Source of the DNA: Lysinibacillus irui
GTDB lineage: Bacteria > Bacillota > Bacilli > Bacillales_A > Planococcaceae
DNA: 64,000 nucleotides
NCBI RefSeq assembly: GCF_028877475.1
Contig: NZ_CP113527.1
Coordinates: forward strand, 2,473,501-2,537,500
Reading direction: 5' to 3'
Part shown: positions 1 through 8,047 of the stretch, in pieces
How positions within the stretch are numbered: position 1 is the stretch's first letter
How the letters are laid out: each line of letters begins with the position of its first letter
Made by a program: the position numbers and the translations under genes
Notes under the pieces: generated by a model
Database searches by the model: none
What the model saw: the letters and a program-made list of their open reading frames with translations, nothing else
What the model was told of the DNA's origin: nothing

Positions 1-282
1 TGAAGCGTTTAACGCTACACCCCTAGTAAGTAGGTAGGAAATAACATCTCTTTGCTTAAACTTCACCGCTTTTTTCAGCGCACTATCTCCTAGCTTATCT
101 TGAGCTTCTAAGTCTATGTTTTCTGTTAGTAGAAGCTTAATACCTTCAAGTGGCATACGATGGGTAATAAACAGCATTAACGGTGTTCTTCCCCGCTCAT
201 CGCGTTCATTTACATCAAGCTTGGTCACAGCCTCTAATACCCTCTCAAGGTCTTTAGATTTACTAACCTCTAGCCAATCCAT
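1..282 (-). CDS. Ankyrin-repeat protein, partial (C-terminus beyond window)
   Basis: Reverse-strand ORF of at least 94 codons running off the left edge. It begins MDWLEVSKSKDLERVLEAV and contains ankyrin signatures: ERDERGRTPLMLFI, then LEAQDKLGDSALKKAV, each followed by a second helix (LLLTENID, LLTRGVAL). The start at 282 is preceded by GGAGG at good spacing; an in-frame ATG at 298 lies upstream of that SD and is less likely. It follows the 558-aa gene by 18 bp, so it is probably the last member of a co-transcribed group. Ankyrin proteins mediate protein binding and are known among immunity proteins of polymorphic toxin systems; that role here is inferred from the SUFU neighbour. Confidence 0.85.
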   Translation of the reverse strand, partial: MDWLEVSKSKDLERVLEAVTKLDVNERDERGRTPLMLFITHRMPLEGIKLLLTENIDLEAQDKLGDSALKKAVKFKQRDVISYLLTRGVALNAS

Positions 283-300
283 TTCGATTACCTCCATTAT

Positions 301-1977
301 TTAATTCATCCATTGTAATATTCTATCTAGCTCCTTACTCGATGTTTCTTCTTGCTTCCTACGCTGGGCTAGCTTCTTTGGATTACCAAATAGTCGGTAT
401 AACACAACTTCTCGCTCGTAGTCCTTCTTATTTTCTAACTCTTGCACAAGAGCCCCAAGTAAGTTTGGCTGCCACATATCAATGCCTTTTAGTGGCTTAG
501 CCGATTCATTCGAACCCATTAATATGGCTACCAAAACAGGCATTAGCTCTACTGAGAGGCCATGAGCTTCTATAAAGGCCTCTGCATAACCATCTTGCAC
601 AGACTGATGCTCTATATCAACGAGCGCCATGTAGGTTTGGATAAGCGAGAAATAGGCATCACTAGAAAGGCCTAATCCAAATACTGCATAGGTGCCCGGC
701 ATTGCTGATTTTTCACTTGGCTCCACATCCTGATACCAAGCAAATTCTTCCATAGCTACTTGTGCATAGTCCGCTATTAAAGGGAAAAGGGTAGGAAATG
801 CTAGGCAATTGGCAAAAAACTGATGAAGCTTTGATTTAGCCAATTTTTTTATAGGAAGATAATTTTTTACTTTAGACTTCAATGACAACTTGTAGCCTTT
901 AGGAAAGCCTTCCTTTAGAAGATCAATGATATAATGAAGTGCTTCTCGATAAGCCGCTTCCTCTTCTGCTATGATTCGTATATCAATTGTTTGCAATATA
1001 TCATTCGCTTGTCCTTGAAAAACATCGCGCTTTCGCGTGCTTTCAAAACGACCGCTCCCTGTTTGCAAATAATCAACTGCCTGCTGAGAGCCGAGCTGCT
1101 TGGCAAGCTCAAGGTATTTTAGGCAAGTAGCAGGCTCTTTCTGACCTATTTTTAACGCCACATACAGGAAAAAATCTATATGTTCCTGCTCAAGTTGTGG
1201 AGGGCGATCAGTAGTTTTAAGCACCCACTCTTTAATATACTCTCCTGTTTGTTCAAAATAGTGCGTTAAAAAATGCTCCTCTGCCCACTGCTTAAATGCT
1301 GAAGTATAATAATAAATCCATTTATCTAAACGTTCTTTGTTGGCAAGATGCTTCTCTTGTAGTCGACGAATTAGTGGTTCGATTTCATCAGCTACTGGAT
1401 GAAAAAAATGCGGATTGACCAAATATTGTGCGAAGAAAAATTCATCATTATCACTTGGACGCACAGGTAGCTTAGCCATCACTTTTGTTTCAATAAATGT
1501 TGTCAGCGCTTCTTTTGTCAACTCTAGTTTGCGATTATTCAACAGCTTCTCTTGATAATGGAACACCGTATTATCCTGTTCGAATTCAAGCACGATTTGA
1601 AAGTGGTAATCAAAAAATCGAGGGCCGTATTGTTCTGATAGAAAAATCGTTTCCACTTTTGTACATAATGCCGTAAAAAGTTCTACTATATAGCTTTTTT
1701 CTGTAAACTCTTGTATGTATGGACCCGACTCCACCTTATAGGCACTATCACTCCAACTAAAGGGCTCATAGACATCAATAAAAATAGTACCGTTAGGCGT
1801 TTTTCCTTTTTTCCAAGTAACTTTTAAATAATTAAAAATGCCTGCTTGTAGTCGACTTTGACCTTTCAATGAACGTATTCTCTTACTTTCTTGTTGATAA
1901 ATGGACGTAAGCTGCTCCCATACATCTGCTAGAAAATGTTCTACACATTGCTCCAAACATACAACCTCCTTTTCCAT
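301..1977 (-). CDS. Large protein of unknown function (558 aa), possible DUF6138-like
   Basis: I do not recognise this protein with certainty; it may belong to a Bacillus family of unknown function such as DUF6138. It is soluble-looking, with no signal peptide or membrane helix, rich in Glu, Lys and aromatic residues, and apparently all-helical in the second half. The frame stays open to a GTG at 2022, but the ATG at 1977 (MEKEVVCLEQCVEHF) is preferred because the intervening 45 bp are a U-tailed hairpin that would terminate the SUFU transcript. GGGAG lies 14 bp upstream, a longish spacing. It sits between a SUFU gene and an ankyrin gene, which suggests a role with them, perhaps as an immunity-type protein. 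Confidence 0.8.
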   Translation of the reverse strand: MEKEVVCLEQCVEHFLADVWEQLTSIYQQESKRIRSLKGQSRLQAGIFNYLKVTWKKGKTPNGTIFIDVYEPFSWSDSAYKVESGPYIQEFTEKSYIVELFTALCTKVETIFLSEQYGPRFFDYHFQIVLEFEQDNTVFHYQEKLLNNRKLELTKEALTTFIETKVMAKLPVRPSDNDEFFFAQYLVNPHFFHPVADEIEPLIRRLQEKHLANKERLDKWIYYYTSAFKQWAEEHFLTHYFEQTGEYIKEWVLKTTDRPPQLEQEHIDFFLYVALKIGQKEPATCLKYLELAKQLGSQQAVDYLQTGSGRFESTRKRDVFQGQANDILQTIDIRIIAEEEAAYREALHYIIDLLKEGFPKGYKLSLKSKVKNYLPIKKLAKSKLHQFFANCLAFPTLFPLIADYAQVAMEEFAWYQDVEPSEKSAMPGTYAVFGLGLSSDAYFSLIQTYMALVDIEHQSVQDGYAEAFIEAHGLSVELMPVLVAILMGSNESAKPLKGIDMWQPNLLGALVQELENKKDYEREVVLYRLFGNPKKLAQRRKQEETSSKELDRILQWMN

Positions 1978-1983
1978 GCTTAG

Positions 1984-2018
1984 CGAAAAATCTCCCGCTA
2001 AAAAGCCTAGCGAGAGAT
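1984..2018 (-). terminator. Intrinsic terminator or attenuator between SUFU and the 558-aa gene
   Basis: Minus-strand hairpin with an 11-bp stem (ATCTCTCGCTA with TAGCGGGAGAT, one G-U pair), a 7-nt loop and a run of T (positions 1990-1986 read in reverse). It starts six bases after the SUFU stop and ends just before the preferred start of the next gene, so read-through would set the level of the two downstream genes. Confidence 0.75.
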
Positions 2019-2023
2019 CCACC

Positions 2024-3085
2024 TTATCCGATTGTTTTCACAACCGCTCCTTCTTGATTTTTAATATGCGTTTTCAAAATTTGAAAGCTCACTCCTGCTA
2101 ACGTAGATATAGTAAATTGGCCTTCTTGCGGCACAAGATTTTGACTTAGTTCCTCCACCGCGTCCTTGTTTAATGTTATGGTAATTTCCTGTTCAGTCTC
2201 ATGATAGCCCACCTGATCATCCGCTTTAAAAAGGATTGTAGTTTGTTGACCAACTAAGCTAAGATTCTTATTTTTTAATAGACGTCCTCGTAATAATTTA
2301 CTTATAACCTCCGCTTGCTTGGCTCCTAGTTGCATAATATTGGATTGTTTATGAAACCAACCCTTTTTCCCCTCTTCCCAAGCGAGTTGATCGACAAAAA
2401 GAAAGCCTGTATTGGACCCCTCTTCCTCTATTCCTCGCTCAACTGCCTCTTGTACTTTGGGATTTTGTAGTAGAGAAGGTCGTGTTAAATCAGTAATATA
2501 GCTTGGTATTTGCTCAATCCCCGCCTCTAACACCCCTAATGTATTCCATGTCTGCATCGCTTCAAGCTCATCCTCTGAAATACCAACCATTTGAATAAAC
2601 TCCATCTTGCCATTAGGTGTATCCATTTCTGCAAGCTCTGGGTCATGTGTAAAGGCCAGTGCGGTTAATTGCGTATCAGAATCAAGACAAATAGGACCAT
2701 TGGCATCCAAATAATCGCCTTTTCTAAAAACATTGCCACTATTAAAAACATATCTGCCCATATTTTGAAGTAAGTTTAAGGCCCAAGCAGGTGGCTCCTC
2801 CTCGTCCTCGTGACGCACTAATCGAAATGTCAATTCAAATCCATACCCACTGTATTCCTTATTTTCCAATTCCTTTTCATATAATTCCGAGAATCCATAT
2901 GTAACAAAATGCCAATGTGGAATGGGTGATTCACTTTTATAGGCACTTATCCCATCTAAAGGGTCTTGTCCGCCTAGTGAATAAGGGATCATCGTTCCAT
3001 AATGCATAGGCTCCTGGTCGCCATATACTTTTGCTAAGGCCTGATCAATTGCATCCCATCCAACTGCTGTTACTTCTTCGCTCAT
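2024..3085 (-). CDS. Suppressor-of-fused (SUFU) domain protein
   Basis: A 353-aa cytosolic protein. The N-terminal half carries the SUFU fold signature: PLDGISAYKSESPIPHWHFV, then YGFSELYEKE, GYGFELTFRL, and WALNLLQNMGRYVF followed by the FRKGDYLDANGPI stretch. The C-terminal ~130 residues look like a second, less conserved domain. The SD AAGGAGGA lies 9 bp before the ATG. Bacterial SUFU proteins are a recognised immunity superfamily beside polymorphic toxins (comparative genomics); eukaryotic SUFU acts in Hedgehog signalling. It is first of three tandem minus-strand genes, with a U-tailed hairpin right after its stop. No toxin gene is visible in this window. Confidence 0.9.
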   Translation of the reverse strand: MSEEVTAVGWDAIDQALAKVYGDQEPMHYGTMIPYSLGGQDPLDGISAYKSESPIPHWHFVTYGFSELYEKELENKEYSGYGFELTFRLVRHEDEEEPPAWALNLLQNMGRYVFNSGNVFRKGDYLDANGPICLDSDTQLTALAFTHDPELAEMDTPNGKMEFIQMVGISEDELEAMQTWNTLGVLEAGIEQIPSYITDLTRPSLLQNPKVQEAVERGIEEEGSNTGFLFVDQLAWEEGKKGWFHKQSNIMQLGAKQAEVISKLLRGRLLKNKNLSLVGQQTTILFKADDQVGYHETEQEITITLNKDAVEELSQNLVPQEGQFTISTLAGVSFQILKTHIKNQEGAVVKTIG

Positions 3086-3253
3086 TTCTAAGTCCTCCTT
3101 AGGTGATCATTCAATCGTTGCACATACATACCTAATAGTTATAATACCAATTTTATGGTAGCTCTTTTAACAGGAATAGGACTCATTTTCTGTTTTTCAG
3201 TACCTAGGTTTATTTTCATTCGGAACAAGGTAAATATGACTAATGACAGTAAA

Positions 3254-3290
3254 CAGGCTATCTTTTCGTACTAAACAAAAAGATAGCCTG
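3254..3290 (-). terminator. Terminator hairpin downstream of the papain-like gene
   Basis: Perfect 13-bp inverted repeat, caggctatctttt with aaaagatagcctg, with an 11-nt loop, in the gap between two minus-strand genes. The U-rich strand is mostly inside the stem; the tail on the minus strand is TTTACTG. It would separate the 3346-3894 gene from the SUFU operon. Confidence 0.65.
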
Positions 3291-3345
3291 AGTATTATGC
3301 AATTTTCAACGTATTGAATAACATGGTGAAAAGAAAACGGATGAC

Positions 3346-3894
3346 TTAGCCATACATCATGGCAGGCTCACGTACAGCATGTAAATAGTCTGCTAGTTTC
3401 CCTGCGTATACTTTTTCTAAATACGGTAATTGTGCTAGGCAATGAGGCGTCATTAATGCTGGATTTTGGACTATCTTTAAACCGCCCACTTTTAATAGCG
3501 TCGCTACAAATTGGGAACAAAAATAAGCACGCTCACGTCTCACTTCCTTTTGCATCACTACCCCAAAAAGACCGATAAAATTATATTTATAGCGATCTCG
3601 ATTCCAATACATATATCGAACAATTTTCATCATCTCTAAATATTGATAATGAGATATCCGACAACGATAAATAACACAATCAGCGGATTCAAATAGTCCT
3701 CTTTCCGCATCCTCTCGTAAAAAACCTCCACTTAATGGATTATTTAATTGTCTTCTACCAAAGCTATACATTTCAAATAGCCCCTCATCAAAGGCTATGG
3801 ATGCATGATTCATCTCTTTGCCTGTATACATGCCAATTGCTTTCGATAATAATGTGCCTGTTTTGGTTAATACTATGTAAATCGTATGTGCCAT
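3346..3894 (-). CDS. Permuted papain / NlpC-P60-like (YiiX-type) protein
   Basis: A 182-aa protein without signal peptide. The order of catalytic-type motifs is permuted: an early His in MNHASIAFD (about residue 30) and a later Cys in AYFCSQFVA (about 127), the pattern of the YaeF/YiiX branch of NlpC/P60 enzymes, which act as thiol peptidases, amidases or acyltransferases. The substrate cannot be told from sequence. The frame is open to a TTG at 3930, but that has no SD; the ATG at 3894 has AGGTGA and is preferred. It appears monocistronic. Confidence 0.75.
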   Translation of the reverse strand: MAHTIYIVLTKTGTLLSKAIGMYTGKEMNHASIAFDEGLFEMYSFGRRQLNNPLSGGFLREDAERGLFESADCVIYRCRISHYQYLEMMKIVRYMYWNRDRYKYNFIGLFGVVMQKEVRRERAYFCSQFVATLLKVGGLKIVQNPALMTPHCLAQLPYLEKVYAGKLADYLHAVREPAMMYG

Positions 3895-4257
3895 ATCTTC
3901 ACCTACTCCAATGTTCTCTCCTACTACCAATACGTTTTAAATCTTCAAATGGTTTCGTGAATTTCCTTTTTTTATAAGTATACACAGCTAATCTTAAATT
4001 TTTCCTTAGTAGAACCTGAAGATTTCCTTAAGATTTCACTTTATGAGGGTGTATTTACAATGTAACAGATCCCTTAAACTCAACGTTTCTACGATGCTTA
4101 TTTTTCTACTACCTTTATTTATATGTATGTATTTGTATTCTTATGTGAGGTACATTTGGGTGCAGATACTTTTTTTCTGGGGTACTTGTGGTGCAAAAAA
4201 CGGCTAATAGATAACTACTTATTAGTTTATATGAGTGATTATTTATGCCAATCCACA

Positions 4258-4286
4258 CTTACAAAATTAAACATTTTTGATATAAT
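4258..4286 (+). promoter_or_regulatory. Sigma-A type promoter for the 169-aa gene
   Basis: CTTACA, a 17-bp spacer and a perfect TATAAT (4281-4286), ending 28 bp before the preferred ATG at 4315. The start point would fall near 4293, leaving a short leader with the SD GGAGG. Confidence 0.6.
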
Positions 4287-4314
4287 TTTACCGAAGGCCG
4301 GAAAGGAGGAAAAT

Positions 4315-4824
4315 ATGAGGAAACGACTCTTCATAACAATTAGTGTTCTTGCCGTCGTAATTGGCTTAATGGTATGGGATGTGTACGAAAATAAAGAGTT
4401 AAAAAAACATGAAGCCATTGCTAAAGCTGAATTTGAAAAAATTTATACAGTAGCAGATATTTTTGAAGATGCCATTTTAAATAAAAAACCAACTTCTTTA
4501 AACATCCTTATAATTGAATCAGAACCGCTAAATCCTGAAAGAGTAAATGTCACAAACGAAAAACAACAAAAACAAATTATGGATGCGATAAACAACTTGC
4601 AAGTACAAAAAACACTCGGTGCAACTCCTTATGAAGATATGGATTATTCTATTAACATCGAATCAAATAAAGGCTATGGATTGCACGTATCCGAAAAGAA
4701 AAAACAAATTGCATTTCTAGATTTAGATAACGATTCAACTAAAACAGAAAATAAATTTCTTTATGAATACAAGATTCTAAAAGGTGCTAATGAATTTTTC
4801 AATGCTTTAAAGGATATTCAATAA
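4315..4824 (+). CDS. Membrane-anchored protein of unknown function
   Basis: A 169-aa protein starting MRKRLFITISVLAVVIGLMV, a positively charged start followed by one hydrophobic helix (about residues 5-24), then a charged extracellular-type domain rich in Lys, Glu and Asn. The frame is open to 4123, but the ATG at 4315 has the SD AAAGGAGG and a TATAAT promoter just upstream. No family is recognised. It resembles small anchored or secreted proteins common in Bacillaceae. The signal segment has no lipobox Cys, so it is probably a single-pass membrane protein rather than a lipoprotein. It is followed by a bidirectional terminator. Confidence 0.75.
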   Translation: MRKRLFITISVLAVVIGLMVWDVYENKELKKHEAIAKAEFEKIYTVADIFEDAILNKKPTSLNILIIESEPLNPERVNVTNEKQQKQIMDAINNLQVQKTLGATPYEDMDYSINIESNKGYGLHVSEKKKQIAFLDLDNDSTKTENKFLYEYKILKGANEFFNALKDIQ

Positions 4825-4861
4825 CACAATATACAAGCAGGTTTCAGCTCAGACTATCGCC

Positions 4862-4895
4862 AAAAGGAATCGACAAGAAATATCGATTCCTTTTT
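4862..4895. terminator. Bidirectional intrinsic terminator
   Basis: AAAAGGAATCGA pairs with TCGATTCCTTTT around a 9-nt loop, with T5 on the plus strand and a matching A-run on the other side. It lies between the convergent genes ending at 4824 (plus) and 4928 (minus) and can serve both. Confidence 0.85.
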
Positions 4896-4927
4896 GTTAT
4901 GAAATGGTACCAATTTTTATTCCTCAC

Positions 4928-5446
4928 CTATAAGTTCTTTTGAAATAAAGTATGCCCATCTCCAATGCCGACTTGTTCAAAACCATTGCTACGATAAAAA
5001 TCATTTAATTTATTATTTTTCTCTACGCAATCCAATCGTAACGTATTTTTTCCTTCCTTTTTAAGATACTGTTCAAGCCATTGTAATAATTCTTTTCCTA
5101 AACCAGAGCCCATATTAGAACGAGATACAGCTAATCGATGAAGATAGACGGCTTCATCATTTACATGTCCCCAAGTATGTTTGTCCCAAGAGCTCGGTGT
5201 GTCATACAGCGTAAATGTTGCTACAATCTCTTCATGTCGTTTAACAATAAAAGTGTCCTTATTACTGATCGCCTGCCTTATTTCATCATCTTCTCCTCCA
5301 GCAGCTAAAAATCCCCATTGATCGATTTCTTGTTCCTTTAGCCATTTTGCTACATCCTTTAAAAGATGAACTATTTGGTCTGCTTCTTTACTCGTTGCAA
5401 AGGTCACTTCATAATCCGCCAATAAAGAACCTACGTTATTTGACAT
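4928..5446 (-). CDS. GNAT-family N-acetyltransferase
   Basis: A 172-aa GCN5-type acetyltransferase, which moves an acetyl group from acetyl-CoA to an amine. Visible features are an acidic central strand VYLHRLAVSRSNMGSGLGKE, where the acetyl-CoA loop (R/Q-x-x-G-x-G/A) is SNMGSGLG, and a C-terminal LNDFYRSNGFEQVG, the typical 'FYxxxGF' segment. The insert EQEIDQWGFLAAGGEDDEI near residues 39-57 is seen in a Bacillus subgroup of unknown substrate. The ATG at 5446 starts the ORF; only a weak purine-rich SD precedes it. Monocistronic, convergent with the preceding gene. Confidence 0.9.
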   Translation of the reverse strand: MSNNVGSLLADYEVTFATSKEADQIVHLLKDVAKWLKEQEIDQWGFLAAGGEDDEIRQAISNKDTFIVKRHEEIVATFTLYDTPSSWDKHTWGHVNDEAVYLHRLAVSRSNMGSGLGKELLQWLEQYLKKEGKNTLRLDCVEKNNKLNDFYRSNGFEQVGIGDGHTLFQKNL

Positions 5447-5776
5447 GTTCTATTCCCCTATCTTTCAATATTTTGATAACCGCAAAAATGAATATAACTG
5501 TTTAATACGACTCCTTTTTATTAATATCCTTCCTTTTTACATATAAGATCTCTTTCCCCTAGAAGTTTCACATTTTTTACCGTTAATAATTTTTTTCAAT
5601 CTCTCATTATCTCGTATAAAAAAACCCATAATAGCTAACAATAACTATACTTCTGTTTGCCTATTTTTAAATTTTTGGCTTCTACTTCTTCCACGACAAT
5701 CAAAATAATGCCTTCCAATAGGTCTTTTACTAGTGAATCGACAATTTAACATACATTACAAATAGAGGTGCTTGCA
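5447..5776. other. Intergenic region, no gene seen
   Basis: About 330 bp between divergent genes. Very AT-rich, with no ORF supported by an SD other than the flanking genes and no strong hairpin. It presumably holds the promoters of both neighbours; none matches the consensus well enough to name. Confidence 0.5.
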
Positions 5777-5968
5777 TTGACTACATTCGGAAAATGTTTA
5801 TATATCGTGTTCTTTGTAACACTGTTTTTATTTACAACGATTTATGATCATCTCACTCATGGGGATTGGGCCTTACTTGAAAATTTTTTCTTTTCTTTTT
5901 GGGTAGCAACTTTTTTATTCATGACGTTACTACTTAGAAGTAAAAAAGGTGAAGCAGAAAAAGGTTAG
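5777..5968 (+). CDS. Small two-helix membrane protein
   Basis: A 63-aa protein with two hydrophobic segments (CLYIVFFVTLFLFTTI and FFFSFWVATFLFMTLLL) joined by an acidic/His loop and ending in a charged tail RSKKGEAEKG, which predicts both ends in the cytoplasm. The start is taken as TTG at 5777 because AGAGGTG sits 6 bp upstream; the in-frame GTG at 5768 is part of that SD. No family is recognised. A terminator follows directly. Confidence 0.65.
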   Translation: MTTFGKCLYIVFFVTLFLFTTIYDHLTHGDWALLENFFFSFWVATFLFMTLLLRSKKGEAEKG

Positions 5969-5992
5969 TTCATTTTAAAAGCTCAACAAACA

Positions 5993-6022
5993 TAACCCCG
6001 TTCTCATTTGAGAATGGGGTTA
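5993..6022. terminator. Terminator between convergent genes
   Basis: TAACCCCGTTCTCA pairs with TGAGAATGGGGTTA (one G-T wobble) over a 2-nt loop. It lies between the stop at 5968 and the minus-strand stop at 6027. Both flanks are only moderately T-rich, so it probably works in both directions. Confidence 0.75.
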
Positions 6023-6026
6023 GTTG

Positions 6027-6629
6027 TCAGTTGGATTTTTTAACACGTAAAACATTATATTTAAATAAAAGTGTTATCCCTAAGTTCATCAGAAAATGGA
6101 CGATAATGGGGACCAAAATATTGTATGTATTAAAATAAAGCCAGCTAAACGTCAGACTTGGAATACTAATATTCAGGAGCATGATTGGCTTTTTAAAGTA
6201 TTGAACATGAATGGCTAAAAACAAGCATGTAGTGATGAGTATGGCCATCCACTGATGATCCAGCCAAATGTAAAGAACATTTTGGATAATTCCTCTGAAC
6301 AGAAGCTCTTCAAACACAGCACCTAACAACATAAAGGCGAAAATCTCGTGTAATGAATACATTTGATAACTCTTATTTGTATCATCAATATCATTCGAGG
6401 GTACAACATACGTTAAAATCACGCCATATAAGACTAAAGCAAAGGAAGCAATGATGACATACATAAGTAATTGAGCAGGATGATTAAATGTTAAGTATTG
6501 CTCAATGTTAACTACCTCGTACACGATTAACATAAACATAATAGCTAAACAAATGAATGAAAAGGAGGTAAACACTACAATAGCATCTTTCGGGTTAGCT
6601 TCCTTTTTTATGATTTTTTTATTTTCCAT
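6027..6629 (-). CDS. CPBP-family intramembrane metalloprotease
   Basis: A 200-aa polytopic membrane protein of the CAAX/Abi (CPBP) family, the Rce1 type glutamic membrane protease. Motifs are visible in order: EELLFRGIIQ (the EExxxR motif, about residue 103), FLAIHVQYF (His), and HFLMNLGIT (His/Asn in the last helix). About five or six hydrophobic helices are present. The frame is open to 6677, but the ATG at 6629 has AGAAGG 6 bp upstream and is chosen. In bacteria such proteins are often tied to bacteriocin self-immunity or membrane-protein turnover; no bacteriocin gene is next to it, so its role here is unknown. Confidence 0.88.
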   Translation of the reverse strand: MENKKIIKKEANPKDAIVVFTSFSFICLAIMFMLIVYEVVNIEQYLTFNHPAQLLMYVIIASFALVLYGVILTYVVPSNDIDDTNKSYQMYSLHEIFAFMLLGAVFEELLFRGIIQNVLYIWLDHQWMAILITTCLFLAIHVQYFKKPIMLLNISIPSLTFSWLYFNTYNILVPIIVHFLMNLGITLLFKYNVLRVKKSN

Positions 6630-6745
6630 ATAAAACCTTCTCTTCTTTTTTTCTATTGCTATCCTAGCAAAATCCATGAAATTTAATCTCAGGATCTCCT
6701 TATTTCAACTATTTTTTCTAATAAAAAAGGAAAAAAAGCCTACTT

Positions 6746-6774
6746 TAAAAAGAGTTCGGCATAACACCGAACTC
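6746..6774 (-). terminator. Intrinsic terminator of the 53-aa gene
   Basis: Perfect 8-bp stem GAGTTCGG / CCGAACTC with a 7-nt loop, followed on the minus strand by TTTTTAAAGTA. It lies directly downstream of the stop at 6794. Confidence 0.8.
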
Positions 6775-6793
6775 AATCTACAGTTGCATCATA

Positions 6794-6955
6794 CTATACT
6801 ATTGGATAATACGGCTCGTAAATGGGTTGACTATAATAAGGTGGTCTAACACCAATGGTCGGTGTGAGCCAAGTATAATTCAAATAATGAATGTTTAATG
6901 AGTATGCTTCGTTTTCTAATAACCGCATAACCTCTGGAAAAAATTCAATTTCCAT
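6794..6955 (-). CDS. Small Tyr/Pro-rich protein of unknown function
   Basis: A 53-aa protein, MEIEFFPEVMRLLENEAYSL followed by a Tyr/Pro-rich tail ending PPYYSQPIYEPYYPIV. The SD AGGGGGAG lies inside the longer ORF that starts at 6976, so the second ATG (6955) is the likely start. A clear terminator follows. The tail composition resembles small spore-coat or crust-type proteins of spore formers, but that is only a compositional hint and no family is recognised. It faces away from the SDR gene at 7044. Confidence 0.65.
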   Translation of the reverse strand: MEIEFFPEVMRLLENEAYSLNIHYLNYTWLTPTIGVRPPYYSQPIYEPYYPIV

Positions 6956-7043
6956 TTGACACTCCCCCTGTTGCATTCATAGCTATTTTCTATGCTTTAA
7001 CATAAAAAGGTAAGCATTCATAGTATATGATGAAAAGGAGGGA

Positions 7044-8045
7044 TTGGTTATCAACAATCCAAATGACTGGAATTCAAAAGACTACGAGGAATTAGTACAA
7101 CAAATTCAATTTTATCAACAATGGTTTGAGGACAATAAAAAAGACGATCCGTACCCACACTATCCTATTTATGGTAAAATCACACAATACAAAGAGGTGC
7201 CTCTAACACAACCCGAACAAAGACAATTACGCCAGCCTGGTCTAGAAAGCTTAATGGTACCAAAGCCTATCATTGAAAACCCTCATTATAAAGGGAGTGG
7301 CAAGTTAAAGGGGAAAGTTGCTCTTATTACTGGGGGTGATAGTGGGATGGGCGCAGCCGCTGCCATTGCCTTTGCAAAGGAAGAAGCGGATATCGCCATT
7401 GCTTATTTAGATGAGCATGAGGATGCTAATAGAACGAAAAAAAGAATTGAGGAACTAGGCAAAAAATGTTTGCTACTTCCTGGGGATCTACGTCATAAAA
7501 AACAATGTGTTGACATTGTTTTAGAAACGATTAACACTTTTGGCCGTTTAGATATTTTATGTAATCATGTCGGTATTCAATTTCAGCAAAATGATCTTAC
7601 AGACATCACAGATGAACAATTTGATGAAACTTTTAAGCTTAACGTCTATTCTCATTTCTATACGACAAGAGCAGCCCTTCCCTATTTAAAAGCAGGAAGC
7701 TCTATTATTGGTACTGCTTCCGTTGTGGCTTATGCAGGTGAACCTTTATTAATTGATTACACGGCTACAAAAGCAGCTATTGTTGGCTGGACTCGCTCCT
7801 TGGCAAAAAGCGTTGCTAATAAGCAAATTCGCGTAAACGCGATAGCCCCAGGCCGTATTTGGACACCACTTATTCCTTCCAGTTTCTCTTCAGATGAAAA
7901 CGCCCTACATGGGACTAATTTATTTAACCGTATGGCTCAGCCTTTTGAGGTGGCTCCTACATTTGTCTATTTAGCATCGGATGATTCTAGGCACGTTACA
8001 GGGCAAGTATTACATGTAGATGGTGGTGAATCGACCCAATCTTAA
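7044..8045 (+). CDS. SDR oxidoreductase, YdaD/YghA general-stress type
   Basis: A 333-aa classical short-chain dehydrogenase with a ~90-residue N-terminal extension. NADP-type Rossmann motif [16 protein letters not shown] (about residues 98-113), NHVG in place of the usual NNAG, catalytic Ser in [10 protein letters not shown], catalytic YTATK, then [15 protein letters not shown]. The long N-terminal part with [14 protein letters not shown] and the WTPLIP motif are typical of B. subtilis YdaD (general stress protein 39) and E. coli YghA; the substrate is unknown. The only start is TTG at 7044 with GGAGG just 2-3 bp upstream, unusually close, so the true start could differ slightly. Confidence 0.92.
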   Translation: MVINNPNDWNSKDYEELVQQIQFYQQWFEDNKKDDPYPHYPIYGKITQYKEVPLTQPEQRQLRQPGLESLMVPKPIIENPHYKGSGKLKGKVALITGGDSGMGAAAAIAFAKEEADIAIAYLDEHEDANRTKKRIEELGKKCLLLPGDLRHKKQCVDIVLETINTFGRLDILCNHVGIQFQQNDLTDITDEQFDETFKLNVYSHFYTTRAALPYLKAGSSIIGTASVVAYAGEPLLIDYTATKAAIVGWTRSLAKSVANKQIRVNAIAPGRIWTPLIPSSFSSDENALHGTNLFNRMAQPFEVAPTFVYLASDDSRHVTGQVLHVDGGESTQS

Positions 8046-8047
8046 TT

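Noticed and set aside
301..2022. GTG at 2022 as start of the 558-aa gene
   Set aside because: It abuts the SUFU stop without an SD and would translate through a terminator hairpin; ATG 1977 preferred.
3155..3274. 39-aa plus-strand ORF with a hydrophobic start
   Set aside because: No SD, and its 3' half overlaps a terminator hairpin of the opposite-strand gene.
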